Assembly: GCA_902587755.1 (NCBI GenBank)
Contig: CACIMN010000002.1
Span: forward strand, 1-64,000
DNA: 64,000 bases
Direction of reading: 5' to 3'
DNA from: an uncultured Pelagibacteraceae bacterium
GTDB lineage: Bacteria; Pseudomonadota; Alphaproteobacteria; Pelagibacterales; Pelagibacteraceae
A program made the position numbers and the translations under genes. Within the stretch, counting starts at the first letter, position 1. Every line of letters starts with the position of its first letter. The notes under the pieces are model-generated. The model was given only the letters and a program-made list of their open reading frames with translations. It did not search any database and had not been told where the DNA came from. Of this stretch, positions 34,106 to 43,991 are shown piece after piece.

Positions 34106-36344
34106 AAATCGATTTAGTCTACTTTTGATTTGTTCATTAATACTAATTTTTATTAATAAACCTGTATTTTCAGAGATTGTTAAACAAATAGAAATAAATG
34201 GAAACGAAAGAGTTTCTGATGAAACTATAATTATGTTCTCAAAAGTATCAATAAATGACGATTTAAAATCTCAAGATTTAAACAATATTATTAAAAATAT
34301 ATTTAAATCAAATTTTTTTAATGATGTTTTTGTATCTTTTAAGAACAATAAGTTAATTATAACTGTTGATGAGCTTCCTATAATTGAAAATATTAATTTC
34401 GATGGAATTAAATCCAACACCCTATTAGAAAAAATTAGTGACAATTTAAAATTAATTTCTCGATCTTCATATAATGAAATACTTCTTAAAAAAGATAGAG
34501 ATAAAATTTTAATTAAACTTAAAAGTCTTGGTTATTATTTTGCTGAGGTAGATATTATAAAGACAGATCTAGAAAATAAAAAAATTAATCTAACCTATGA
34601 AATAAAATTAGGTGATAAAGCTAAAATTAATAAAATTAGCTTTTTAGGGGATAAAAAATTTAAAGATAGAAAATTAAGAAGTATAATTATCAGTGAGGAG
34701 TATAAGTTTTGGAAATTTATCTCTGGCAAAAAATATCTTAATGAAAACATTATCGCATTTGATGAAAGATTATTAAAAAATTTCTATAGAAATAAAGGCT
34801 TTTATGCAGTTAAAGTTAATTCATCTTTTGCAAAGCTTTATAATGATGATGAATTTGAATTGGTTTACAACATTGATGCAAAAGATAAATATTATTTTAA
34901 TGATCTTGTTATTCAATTACCGGATGATTTTGATGTTTCTAATTATGAGGAGTTGAAGACTTTTTTAAAAAATTTAAAGGGTCAGGTTTATTCAATTAAT
35001 ACAGTTTCCAAAATTCTTGACAAAATTGATTTAATTTCAATTAATGAACAATACGAATCTGTAAAAGCCACTGTTTCTGAGAACATTGTATCTAATAAAA
35101 TCAACCTTTCATTCAATATTGAGGAAACCGAACGTTTTTTAGTAGAGAGAATTAATATTTATGGAAATAGCATAACAAGAGAGAACGTTATCAGAAACCA
35201 ACTGATAATAGATGAAGGTGACCCTTATAACGAAATTTTAGCTAAAAAAAGTATCAATGAAATAAAATCTTTAAATTTTTTCAGTGATGTCAAAACTGAG
35301 GTTGTAGATGGTCAGGATTTAAATTCAAAAATTATTAATATTACCGTTGAAGAAAAACCAACAGGAGAAATTATGGCAGGTGCAGGGTTTGGAACCTCTG
35401 GTGAAGTGATAGAATTTTCTGTAAGAGAAAATAATTATTTGGGAAAAGGGTTAGGTGTTGATACTGCAATATCATTAAGCAGTGAAAGTATTGAAGGGAA
35501 GTTTAATGTAACAAACCCAAATTATAATAATACAGACAAATCTATCAGTTTTGGTTTGCAAGCACTTGAAACTGATAAATTAACAAACTTTGGATATAAG
35601 TCCAAAAAAATAGGTGGTTCAGTTGGAACAAAATTTGAATACCTACAGGATTTTAGTTTAGGAATATCAACATCATTATTTGTTGAGAATATTGAAACAG
35701 ATAGTTCTGCTTCTGAAAGACAAAAAAAACAAAAAGGTGATTATTTTGATAACTATTTAAATTTAAAATTTGATTACGATAAAAGAAATCAAAAATTTAA
35801 AACCACAGATGGGTTTAGAAGTTTGTATACTGTAGGTTTGCCATTAATAAGTGAAAATAATACAATAAATAATTACTATAATTATAAAATATTCTCAGAA
35901 TTATATGAAGAAAATATTACATCTGTAGCTTTAACATTGGGCTCATCCCACTCAATAACAGGAGATGATATCAAATTATCTGAAAGACTATATGTCCCTC
36001 AAAGGAAGTTAAGAGGTTTTGAAAGAGGTAAAGTAGGACCTAAAGACGGTAATGATTATATTGGTGGAAATTATTATGCAATTTTAAATTTCACCTCAAC
36101 ACTTCCTCAAGTATTTCCTAATGCACAAAATGTTGACTTTGTTACATTTTTAGATTTAGCAAATCTATGGGGAGTTGATGATAAAACTTTAGATGATGGA
36201 AGTGAATTAAGAAGTTCAATCGGTGTTGGTGTAGAATGGTTTACACCTGTCGGTCCTTTAAGTTTTTCATTAGCAGCACCTATTTCAAAAAGCTCATCAG
36301 ATAAAACGGAAACATTTAGATTTAACCTTGGTACAACTTTTTAA
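34098..36344 (+). CDS. bamA: Outer membrane protein assembly factor BamA
   Basis: 748 aa; signal peptide, POTRA repeats, beta-barrel with RLRGFERGKVGP motif and C-terminal FRFNLGTTF. Confidence 0.95.
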   Translation: MIKNRFSLLLICSLILIFINKPVFSEIVKQIEINGNERVSDETIIMFSKVSINDDLKSQDLNNIIKNIFKSNFFNDVFVSFKNNKLIITVDELPIIENINFDGIKSNTLLEKISDNLKLISRSSYNEILLKKDRDKILIKLKSLGYYFAEVDIIKTDLENKKINLTYEIKLGDKAKINKISFLGDKKFKDRKLRSIIISEEYKFWKFISGKKYLNENIIAFDERLLKNFYRNKGFYAVKVNSSFAKLYNDDEFELVYNIDAKDKYYFNDLVIQLPDDFDVSNYEELKTFLKNLKGQVYSINTVSKILDKIDLISINEQYESVKATVSENIVSNKINLSFNIEETERFLVERINIYGNSITRENVIRNQLIIDEGDPYNEILAKKSINEIKSLNFFSDVKTEVVDGQDLNSKIINITVEEKPTGEIMAGAGFGTSGEVIEFSVRENNYLGKGLGVDTAISLSSESIEGKFNVTNPNYNNTDKSISFGLQALETDKLTNFGYKSKKIGGSVGTKFEYLQDFSLGISTSLFVENIETDSSASERQKKQKGDYFDNYLNLKFDYDKRNQKFKTTDGFRSLYTVGLPLISENNTINNYYNYKIFSELYEENITSVALTLGSSHSITGDDIKLSERLYVPQRKLRGFERGKVGPKDGNDYIGGNYYAILNFTSTLPQVFPNAQNVDFVTFLDLANLWGVDDKTLDDGSELRSSIGVGVEWFTPVGPLSFSLAAPISKSSSDKTETFRFNLGTTF

Positions 36345-36865
36345 TGAAATTTAAAAAATTTATTATTTCAATTTTTTTATATTTTTTTTTTAATATCAAC
36401 GTAGCTAGTAGCAATACCTCAACTGTGTTTATTGATATAGATTTTATATTAAATAATTCTATTTTAGGAAAACAAATTTTATTAGATTTAGAAGAATTAA
36501 ATAAAAAAAATTTAGATAGAATTAAAAATAAAGAGAACGCATTAAATATTAAAAGAGACGAGATCAATAAAAAAAAAAATATTTTGTCTAAAGAGCAAAT
36601 AGAAAAAGAAATTGTTTTATTGAATGATAGCTTTAAAAAGTATAATGTAGAAAAGAATAATTTATTAAAAGATTTTAAAAATATAAAAAAACAAAAATTA
36701 GATAATTTTCTTAAACAAATTAATCCATTAATCCATGAGTATATGAAAAAAAATTCTATTGATATAATTTTAGATCAACGCCAAATTTTCATTGGAAATG
36801 TAAACAAAGATATAACTGAAAAAATTTTAACAATTGTTAACAAAAAATTCCCAAATAATGGATAA
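36344..36865 (+). CDS. skp: OmpH/Skp-family periplasmic chaperone
   Basis: 173 aa; signal peptide then coiled-coil charged region; position between bamA and fabZ/lpxD. Confidence 0.8.
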   Translation: MKFKKFIISIFLYFFFNINVASSNTSTVFIDIDFILNNSILGKQILLDLEELNKKNLDRIKNKENALNIKRDEINKKKNILSKEQIEKEIVLLNDSFKKYNVEKNNLLKDFKNIKKQKLDNFLKQINPLIHEYMKKNSIDIILDQRQIFIGNVNKDITEKILTIVNKKFPNNG

Positions 36866-37304
36866 ATTAAACAAAGATCAAATAAGAGAATTACTTCCTC
36901 ACAGGGAGCCAATGTTATTAGTAGATGAATTGTATGATATAAAAAAATTACAATCCGCCACAGCTTTGGTAAAAGTTACAAAAGACAGTTTTTTTGTCCA
37001 GGGGCACTTCCCTGATGAGCCTGTCATGCCTGGTGTATTAATAGTTGAGTCTTTTGGACAAGCTGCAGCTGCACTAACTGCAAATGGTTTAGATAAATCT
37101 ACATATGAAAATAAGTTAGTTTTTTTAATGGGCGTTGAAAAAGCAAGATTTAGAAATCCAGTGGTTCCTGATTGTGATCTAATTCTTAAAATTGAAGCAA
37201 TAAGATCTCATGGCAGAGTTTGGAAATATAAAGGCGAAGCCTTTGTAAATGAAAAAAAAATGGCAGATGCGATTTGGTCAGCTACAATTGTAGACAAGAA
37301 ATAA
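36858..37304 (+). CDS. fabZ: 3-hydroxyacyl-[acyl-carrier-protein] dehydratase FabZ
   Basis: Start taken at ATG 36858 (MDKLNKDQIRELLPHREPMLLVDE); GHFPDEPVMPGVLIVES. Confidence 0.96.
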   Translation: MDKLNKDQIRELLPHREPMLLVDELYDIKKLQSATALVKVTKDSFFVQGHFPDEPVMPGVLIVESFGQAAAALTANGLDKSTYENKLVFLMGVEKARFRNPVVPDCDLILKIEAIRSHGRVWKYKGEAFVNEKKMADAIWSATIVDKK

Positions 37305-37356
37305 ACAGCAATAATTATTGATAACCTTAATGTAAATTGCTTTGGTAAAAGCAATC

Positions 37357-38337
37357 ATGTCTAATCCTTTTTTTAAAAATTGTGGTCCGATTAAAGTCTC
37401 TGAGATTATTCGATCCCTTAATATAAATGTTAAAAACTTATCTAAAGATAAAGAAATTCACGATATTAAAGATCTGTCCTCCTCTGAAAATAATGACATA
37501 ACTTTTTTTCATTCAAAAAAATATAAAGATGTTGCAAAAAATACCAAAGCATCCCTCTGTCTAACTACTGATGCTTTAAAAATCTATTTACCTAAAAGTT
37601 GTTTGGCTTTAGTTGTAGAAAATGTTTTAGTGTCCACTTCAAAAATTACATCTATTTTTTATCCAGATTCTATAAACGATGATTTTGATGATAATATTAT
37701 GTCTATTGATGATACTAATTTTAAAGACAAAGTTATTTTTGGAAAAAATGTTTTAATAGGCCAGAACGTTACTATTGGTAACAATTGTAAAATTGGACAT
37801 AATACAATTATAGAAAAAAATGTTGTTATCGGTGATAATTGTTCTATTGGATCAAATAACATTATTAGAAACACTTTAGTCAAAAATAACGTGAAAATTT
37901 TAGATAATTGTGTAATTGGTAAACATGGTTTTGGTTTTTTTCCAATTAAGAATAAAAATTTAAGATATCCTCATATAGGAATGGTTTTGATTGAAGATAA
38001 TTGTGAAATTGGATGTGGTGCCACTATAGACAGAGGTTCAATGTCCAATACAATCATAGGAAAAAATACCTATTTAGATAACCAAATTCACATAGCTCAT
38101 AATGTAAAAATTGGTGAAAATTCTATTATAGCTGGTCAAGTGGGTATCGCTGGAAGTTCCATAATCGGTAAGAATGTTAAAATAGGTGGCCAAGCTGGAA
38201 TATCAGGACATCTTAACATTGGAAACAATGTAGAAATAGGTGGGGGTTCAGGAGTCATTAGAGATATCCCTGACAACAAAAAAGTTATGGGTTATCCAGC
38301 AAAAAATATTAGAGAATTTTTAAGAGATAATAAATGA
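37357..38337 (+). CDS. lpxD: UDP-3-O-acylglucosamine N-acyltransferase
   Basis: Start taken at ATG 37357 ([12 protein letters not shown]); hexapeptide repeats, [24 protein letters not shown]. Confidence 0.95.
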   Translation: MSNPFFKNCGPIKVSEIIRSLNINVKNLSKDKEIHDIKDLSSSENNDITFFHSKKYKDVAKNTKASLCLTTDALKIYLPKSCLALVVENVLVSTSKITSIFYPDSINDDFDDNIMSIDDTNFKDKVIFGKNVLIGQNVTIGNNCKIGHNTIIEKNVVIGDNCSIGSNNIIRNTLVKNNVKILDNCVIGKHGFGFFPIKNKNLRYPHIGMVLIEDNCEIGCGATIDRGSMSNTIIGKNTYLDNQIHIAHNVKIGENSIIAGQVGIAGSSIIGKNVKIGGQAGISGHLNIGNNVEIGGGSGVIRDIPDNKKVMGYPAKNIREFLRDNK

Positions 38338-39116
38338 TAGACAAAACAGCTATAATAGACTCAAAAGCCAAGATTTCTAACAATGTAAAAATTGGTCCTT
38401 ATACAGTTATTGGTCCTAATGTTGAAATAGACGAAAAAACCGAAATACAATCTCATGTTAATATTACTGGAAACACTAAAATTGGAAAAAATAATAAGAT
38501 TTATCCATTTGCTTCAATAGGAAATGATCCTCAAGATCTGAAATTTCAGGGTGAGGAAACAAAGCTTGAAATTGGTAACAATAATAAAATAAGAGAATAT
38601 GTTACAATTAATCCAGGAACAAAAGGTGGCGGTGGATTAACAAAGGTTGGAAACAACTGTTTGTTTATGGTTTCAGCTCATATTGCCCATGATTGCTTTG
38701 TTGGAGACAATGTAATTTTAGCTAACAATGTACCATTAGGTGGACATGCACATATTGACGATAACGCTATAATTGGTGGTAATTCAGCTGTTCAGCAATT
38801 CACTAGAGTAGGTAAGTCAGCAATGATTGGAGGGATGTGTGGTGTTGTAAGAGATATAATCCCATATGGCATAGTACACGGAAATAGAAGTGTTTTACAA
38901 GGATTGAATTTAATAGGTTTAAGAAGAAACAATATCCCAAATAAAGAAATAATGATTTTAAGTGATGCTTACAAAGAAATTTTTAAAAATGAAAATTTAA
39001 CAGAGAATTTAAATAATTTATCAAAAGATTTTAAGAGCAATGAACTAGTTGCAGAAGTTATTCAATTTATAGAACAAGATAAGAAAAGACCAATTTGTAC
39101 CCCATTCTCAAAATAA
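38334..39116 (+). CDS. lpxA: UDP-N-acetylglucosamine acyltransferase
   Basis: 260 aa; [55 protein letters not shown]. Confidence 0.98.
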   Translation: MIDKTAIIDSKAKISNNVKIGPYTVIGPNVEIDEKTEIQSHVNITGNTKIGKNNKIYPFASIGNDPQDLKFQGEETKLEIGNNNKIREYVTINPGTKGGGGLTKVGNNCLFMVSAHIAHDCFVGDNVILANNVPLGGHAHIDDNAIIGGNSAVQQFTRVGKSAMIGGMCGVVRDIIPYGIVHGNRSVLQGLNLIGLRRNNIPNKEIMILSDAYKEIFKNENLTENLNNLSKDFKSNELVAEVIQFIEQDKKRPICTPFSK

Positions 39117-39117
39117 A

Positions 39118-39903
39118 ATGATAGGTTTATTTTTAGGTGACACAAATTTTTCTAAAATAGTTCTTAAAAAAATAAAAAAACAAAAAAAAAAATACTTCAT
39201 TATAGATTTTTCAAAAAATAATGAGTTTTACAGAGACAAGAATTCTTTTAGAATAAGCATTGGAAAATTTGGAACAATTATAGATTTAATAAAACAAAAG
39301 AAATGTAAAAGAGTTTTGTTTGCAGGAAAAATTTCAAAACCAAATTTTTCCTCATTAAGGTTAGATTTTAAAGGTATTTATTATATGCCGAGTGTAATTA
39401 GAGCTGCTAAAATAGGTGATGCAGCTATAATTAAATCAATAATTAAAATTTTAAATAATGAAGGAATAAAAGTCATCAGCTCAATATTTTTTAATCCAGA
39501 GCTATCTTTAAAGAAAGGAAACTACACTAAATTAAAGCCTAGTAAAAAAGATTTTAAGTCAATTAAAAAAGGGAAATCTTTTTTTAAAAAAACCAAAAAT
39601 CTAGACCACATTCAAGCTTTAGTAGTTAAGGGAGATAAAATTTTAGCTAAAGAGGGAAAAGAAGGAACAAAAAAAATGTTATCGACATTAAAGAAAAAAT
39701 CAGATGGTATTTTAATTAAATTACCAAAAAAGAAACAGGATTTGAGAATGGACTTACCAACAATTGGTTTACAAACCTTTAAGGATGCTAAAAAATATGG
39801 ATTACGCGGTGTAGTTTTACAATCTAAAAAGCATATTTTTTTAGATAAAACAGAATGCATTAAATTTGCTAATAAAAATAAGATATTTATTAATATTATA
39901 TGA
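39118..39903 (+). CDS. lpxI: UDP-2,3-diacylglucosamine pyrophosphatase LpxI (DUF1009)
   Basis: 261 aa; DHIQALVVKGDKILAKEGKEGT, DLPTIGLQT; between lpxA and lpxB. Confidence 0.9.
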   Translation: MIGLFLGDTNFSKIVLKKIKKQKKKYFIIDFSKNNEFYRDKNSFRISIGKFGTIIDLIKQKKCKRVLFAGKISKPNFSSLRLDFKGIYYMPSVIRAAKIGDAAIIKSIIKILNNEGIKVISSIFFNPELSLKKGNYTKLKPSKKDFKSIKKGKSFFKKTKNLDHIQALVVKGDKILAKEGKEGTKKMLSTLKKKSDGILIKLPKKKQDLRMDLPTIGLQTFKDAKKYGLRGVVLQSKKHIFLDKTECIKFANKNKIFINII

Positions 39904-41042
39904 AAAAAATATTCATACTTACCGGCGAGCCCTCTGGAGACAAATTAGCTTCAACTATAATTTCTAAGTTAAAATCTCAAAATCCTGATATTGAATATTT
40001 ATCTGTTGGTGGAAATCATTTAAAAAAATTAGGAATTGAAAGTATTTTTAACTTAAAGGAAATAACCTATCTAGGTTTTACGAGTATTTTATTAAATATA
40101 TTTAAAATAAGGAATAAAATTAATCATACAGTTAATGAAATAATAAAATTTAAACCTGATATATTATTTTCTGTTGATAGCCCTGATTTTACTATGAGAG
40201 TTGCTGAGAGAGTTAAAAAAATTAATACTAATATCAAAACAATTCACTATGTAGCGCCTCAAGTCTGGATATGGAGAAAAAATAGAGTTAAAAAAATAAA
40301 AAAATTTATTGATCATATTCTTTTATTATTTGATTTTGAAAAAAAATATTTTGATGAAGAAAATATTAAAAATACCTTTGTTGGACATCCATTAATTGAA
40401 AATAATGAAGATAATAAAAAAATTGTTGAAAATATAATTCCTAAAGATAAAAAAATTATATCAATTTTTGCTGGGAGCAGAAAATCTGAAATAGATGCAT
40501 TATTAAATATTTTGATTGATTTTATTAAAATAATGAACAAAAGACATAATGATTTTTATTTTTACTTTCATGCAACTGATCAAAATCAAAATTTAATTTT
40601 GTCTGAAATTCAAAAATTGAATTTTGAAAATATAGATGTGGTTTCTGATGAAAGTATTAAATCAAAAATTTTATCTAATTCTACTTTTGCTATATCTAAA
40701 TCAGGTACAGTTTCATTACAAATTTCTAGTGCAAATATACCATCTATAATTATTTATAAACTAAGTTTTATAAATTTTATGATATTTAAAATGTTAGTTA
40801 ATGTTAAGTTTGCAAATATTATTAATATAATTAATAACCGTGAAGTTATTCCAGAATTGCTTCAAAAAGAATGTAACGCTGATGAAATCTATAGATCTGT
40901 AATTTATCTTTTAAAAAACCCTGAGCTTATTAAAAAACAACTTTCTGATTGTTCAAAAACATTAGAAGGAATTAGATCTAAAACTTCTTCTTCTGAAGAG
41001 GCTTGTCTAGTTTTAAGAAATTATCTTAGCCAGCCTAATTAA
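39900..41042 (+). CDS. lpxB: Lipid-A-disaccharide synthase
   Basis: 380 aa; TGEPSGDKLAS, YVAPQVWIWRKNRVKKIKKFIDHILLLFDFEKKYF, GSRKSEI. Confidence 0.96.
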   Translation: MKKIFILTGEPSGDKLASTIISKLKSQNPDIEYLSVGGNHLKKLGIESIFNLKEITYLGFTSILLNIFKIRNKINHTVNEIIKFKPDILFSVDSPDFTMRVAERVKKINTNIKTIHYVAPQVWIWRKNRVKKIKKFIDHILLLFDFEKKYFDEENIKNTFVGHPLIENNEDNKKIVENIIPKDKKIISIFAGSRKSEIDALLNILIDFIKIMNKRHNDFYFYFHATDQNQNLILSEIQKLNFENIDVVSDESIKSKILSNSTFAISKSGTVSLQISSANIPSIIIYKLSFINFMIFKMLVNVKFANIINIINNREVIPELLQKECNADEIYRSVIYLLKNPELIKKQLSDCSKTLEGIRSKTSSSEEACLVLRNYLSQPN

Positions 41043-42413
41043 CACCTCTTCTTTGCCAAGAGCTATAACTATATCATATAAACCAGGACCAAATTTTGAT
41101 CCGGTCAAAGCAATCCGTATAGGCTGACCAACTCCTTTAAAATTTGTATCATTTGTTTTAATCAAATTATTTACTACAGGCTCTAAACTCTCCTTATTTA
41201 TATTTGATATAAGTGATAATTCTTTAATAAATTCTGAAATAATTTTTTTTGCTTTATCATCAATTAATTTTAAATCATCCTGATTGAAGCTAACTTCATC
41301 ATTGATGATGAATCTTGAATTATTGTAAATATCTTCTAAGGTTTTAGCCTTATTTTTTAAAAATGATAATGAGGATTTAACTTTTGTTTCTTTATCACTT
41401 TTAATTTCTTCTTTATAAATTTTGCAATATTCAAATAGATTTTGATAAAGATCGTTCTCATCGATTGTTTTTATATAGTGCTCATTCATTGATAATATTC
41501 TGCTCATATCTAGCTTTGATGGTGATTTGCCAATACCTTCTAAATTAAAGAATTCAATGCTCTCATCCAGAGTAAATATTTCTTTGTCTTGATATGACCA
41601 TCCAAGTCTAAGTAGATAATTTCTTAAAGCATCAGGCATTATGCCTATTTTTGAGTAATCATCTAACGTTGAGGCATTATCTCTTTTTGAAAGTTTTTTA
41701 CCTTCAATAGTATGAATTAATGGAATGTGCGCAAATTCAGGAACATCCCAACCCATTGCTTGATATATTTGTATTTGTTTAAAAGTATTTATCTTGTGAT
41801 CATCTCCTCTAATTATATGTGTCATTCCCATTTGATGATCATCAACGGTTGCAGAAAGGTTGTAAGTCGGCGTTCCATCGTTTCTTAAAATTATAAAATC
41901 TTCTATTGTATTATTTTCAATTTCAACATCTCCTTGAACTAAATCTTTAAGTTTAGAATTTCCATTTATTTTACTTTTAAATCTAATCACGGGTTTAATA
42001 TCTTTAGGAGCATCTTTTTCATCAGAATCTCTCCATTTTCTATTATAAATATATGGCATCTTTTTTTGCCTAGCTCTTTTTTTTTGTTCCTCTATCTCTT
42101 CAGCAGAGCAGTAGCATTTATATGCGTTACCTTTTTTTAATAATTCATTAGCAATTTTAATGTGATCTTCTATTTTTTGTGACTGAATATATTCTTCACC
42201 ATCATGCTCAATTCCTATCCACTTTAATGATTTAATAATTTGTATTTTGTATTCTTCTTTTGATCTTTCTTTGTCAGTATCTTCAATTCTTAGGTGAAAA
42301 GTTCCTTTTTGATTTTTAGAGAACAACCAATTAAATAAGGCAGTTCTAACCCCTCCAATATGAAGAGCTCCAGTAGGGGATGGAGCAAAACGTGTTGCTA
42401 CTTTAGACATCAA
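41013..42413 (-). CDS. gltX: Glutamyl-tRNA synthetase
   Basis: 466 aa; RFAPSPTGALHIGGVRTALFNWL and KLSKRDN. Convergent 30-nt overlap with lpxB. Confidence 0.97.
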   Translation of the reverse strand: MMSKVATRFAPSPTGALHIGGVRTALFNWLFSKNQKGTFHLRIEDTDKERSKEEYKIQIIKSLKWIGIEHDGEEYIQSQKIEDHIKIANELLKKGNAYKCYCSAEEIEEQKKRARQKKMPYIYNRKWRDSDEKDAPKDIKPVIRFKSKINGNSKLKDLVQGDVEIENNTIEDFIILRNDGTPTYNLSATVDDHQMGMTHIIRGDDHKINTFKQIQIYQAMGWDVPEFAHIPLIHTIEGKKLSKRDNASTLDDYSKIGIMPDALRNYLLRLGWSYQDKEIFTLDESIEFFNLEGIGKSPSKLDMSRILSMNEHYIKTIDENDLYQNLFEYCKIYKEEIKSDKETKVKSSLSFLKNKAKTLEDIYNNSRFIINDEVSFNQDDLKLIDDKAKKIISEFIKELSLISNINKESLEPVVNNLIKTNDTNFKGVGQPIRIALTGSKFGPGLYDIVIALGKEEVLIRLAKIIS

Positions 42414-42432
42414 TGTTGTTTAGACTATTTTT

Positions 42433-43110
42433 TTAGAAGTTTCTATATAAAGATACTAAAACTCCTTGAACTTTTACTCTATCAGGTCCAAAAATCTTAG
42501 TTTCATAGTTTCTATTAGCACTTTCAAGCGCCACAACTTTACCTTTTTTTCGAATTCTTTTTAACATCGCTTCATGCTCATCTATTAATGCAACAACAAT
42601 TTTACCATTATCAGCAGTATCTGTTCTTTTAATAATAACAGTATCACCTTCATGAATACCTGCATCTATCATGGAGTCACCTTGAACTTTTAATCCAAAG
42701 TAATCACCATTTTTTTCTAAATTATTTGGTAGTGGAATTCTAGATACTTCATTTTGTATTGCTTCAACAGGTGTTCCAGCTGCAATTTTTCCAAGCACTG
42801 GTACTTCTACTTCATCTGAATGAGTTTGTTCTTCATCTAATCCGCCTTTAATCACACTAGGTGAAAAGCTATTATAAATATCATTGGCAGAAGCTGTTTC
42901 TGGCAATTTAATTACCTCTAAAGCTCTTGCTTTGTGAGCTAATCTTTTTATAAAACCTCTTTCTTCTAAAGCACTAATCAATCTATGAATACCTGATTTA
43001 GATTTTAAATTAAGAGACTGTTTCATCTCTTCATATGAAGGAGATACGCCAGAACTTCTCAACTTCTTGTTGATAAATAAAAGTAGGTTTTTTTGTTTTT
43101 TTGTTAGCAT
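42433..43110 (-). CDS. lexA: LexA repressor
   Basis: 225 aa; N-terminal wHTH, cleavage site [13 protein letters not shown], catalytic GDSMIDAGI and AMLKRI Lys. Confidence 0.97.
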   Translation of the reverse strand: MLTKKQKNLLLFINKKLRSSGVSPSYEEMKQSLNLKSKSGIHRLISALEERGFIKRLAHKARALEVIKLPETASANDIYNSFSPSVIKGGLDEEQTHSDEVEVPVLGKIAAGTPVEAIQNEVSRIPLPNNLEKNGDYFGLKVQGDSMIDAGIHEGDTVIIKRTDTADNGKIVVALIDEHEAMLKRIRKKGKVVALESANRNYETKIFGPDRVKVQGVLVSLYRNF

Positions 43111-43112
43111 AA

Positions 43113-43149
43113 GAACAAATATCGTACAAACAATGTTCTATAAAAGTTC
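43113..43149 (-). promoter_or_regulatory. LexA (SOS) boxes upstream of lexA
   Basis: GTTC(43135-43138)-N7-GTTC(43146-43149), a perfect GTTC-N7-GTTC; adjacent one-mismatch copy GAAC(43113-43116)-N7-GTAC(43124-43127). Confidence 0.75.
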
Positions 43150-43199
43150 TTTTAAATTAACAATACTTAAAAAAACTAGTAAAATAGGGCTTTATTTGA

Positions 43200-43991
43200 C
43201 TATAAAACTGAAAATATAGAATTTTTATCTAAGTTTTTCAAAAGTGATTCACCAATTAAAAAAGTGTTAATTGATGTTTTGTTATTAAGCTCTAATAGCT
43301 CTTCTTTATTCTTAATTCCACTTTCAGATATTAAAGGACCTTTGTGACTTTTTACAACATTATAAATATCATAAGTTGTATTTATATCAGTTTTAAGTGT
43401 TTTTAAATTTCTATTGTTTATTCCAATTAATGCATCTTTGAAATTTAATGCTTTTTTAGCTTCTTCCACTGTATGAACTTCAACTATAACCGACATATTG
43501 TATTTTATAGCTTCATCATATAATTCAGAAGCAAGATCATCTGAAACCCCAGCTAAAATAATTAAAATAGCATCAGCGCCATAACTTTTTGCCAAAGGTA
43601 TTTGAAATTTATCGATAAAAAAATCCTTACACAATATAGGTAAATTTATTTTATCTTTTATTTTGCTTATGTGAATTAAATTTCCTAAAAAATAATCTTC
43701 TTCTGTTAAAACTGAAAGGCAAGTTGCCTTATTATTTAAATAAATCTGAGCAATATCTACAGGATTATAATCATCAATTATTATACCCGCTGAAGGACTT
43801 GCTTTTTTAATTTCAGCAATAATTGAAGTTTTATTATTTTTTATATTATTTTCTATTTTCTCTTTAAAATTAATATAGCTGTTGTTTTTATTAATTAATT
43901 CATCCAAAGTTTTAAGATCTAGAGCTTTTTTTAATTTATCAACTTTCTCAATTTTCTTTTGAATGATATTTTGAAGTATATTTTCAGACAT
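43200..43991 (-). CDS. trpC: Indole-3-glycerol phosphate synthase
   Basis: 263 aa; SIIAEIKKASPSAG, VLTEEDYFLG, LPILCKDFFID, LIGINNRNLKTL, ISESGI. Confidence 0.97.
   Translation of the reverse strand: MSENILQNIIQKKIEKVDKLKKALDLKTLDELINKNNSYINFKEKIENNIKNNKTSIIAEIKKASPSAGIIIDDYNPVDIAQIYLNNKATCLSVLTEEDYFLGNLIHISKIKDKINLPILCKDFFIDKFQIPLAKSYGADAILIILAGVSDDLASELYDEAIKYNMSVIVEVHTVEEAKKALNFKDALIGINNRNLKTLKTDINTTYDIYNVVKSHKGPLISESGIKNKEELLELNNKTSINTFLIGESLLKNLDKNSIFSVL

Noticed and set aside
36834-36857. Upstream start for fabZ used by the ORF track
   Set aside because: Would extend deep into skp; ATG 36858 gives an 8-nt overlap and the usual FabZ N-terminus.
37342-37356. TTG start for lpxD used by the ORF track
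   Set aside because: The TTG lies inside the perfect hairpin and adds only 5 residues; ATG 37357 ([10 protein letters not shown]) is more plausible.
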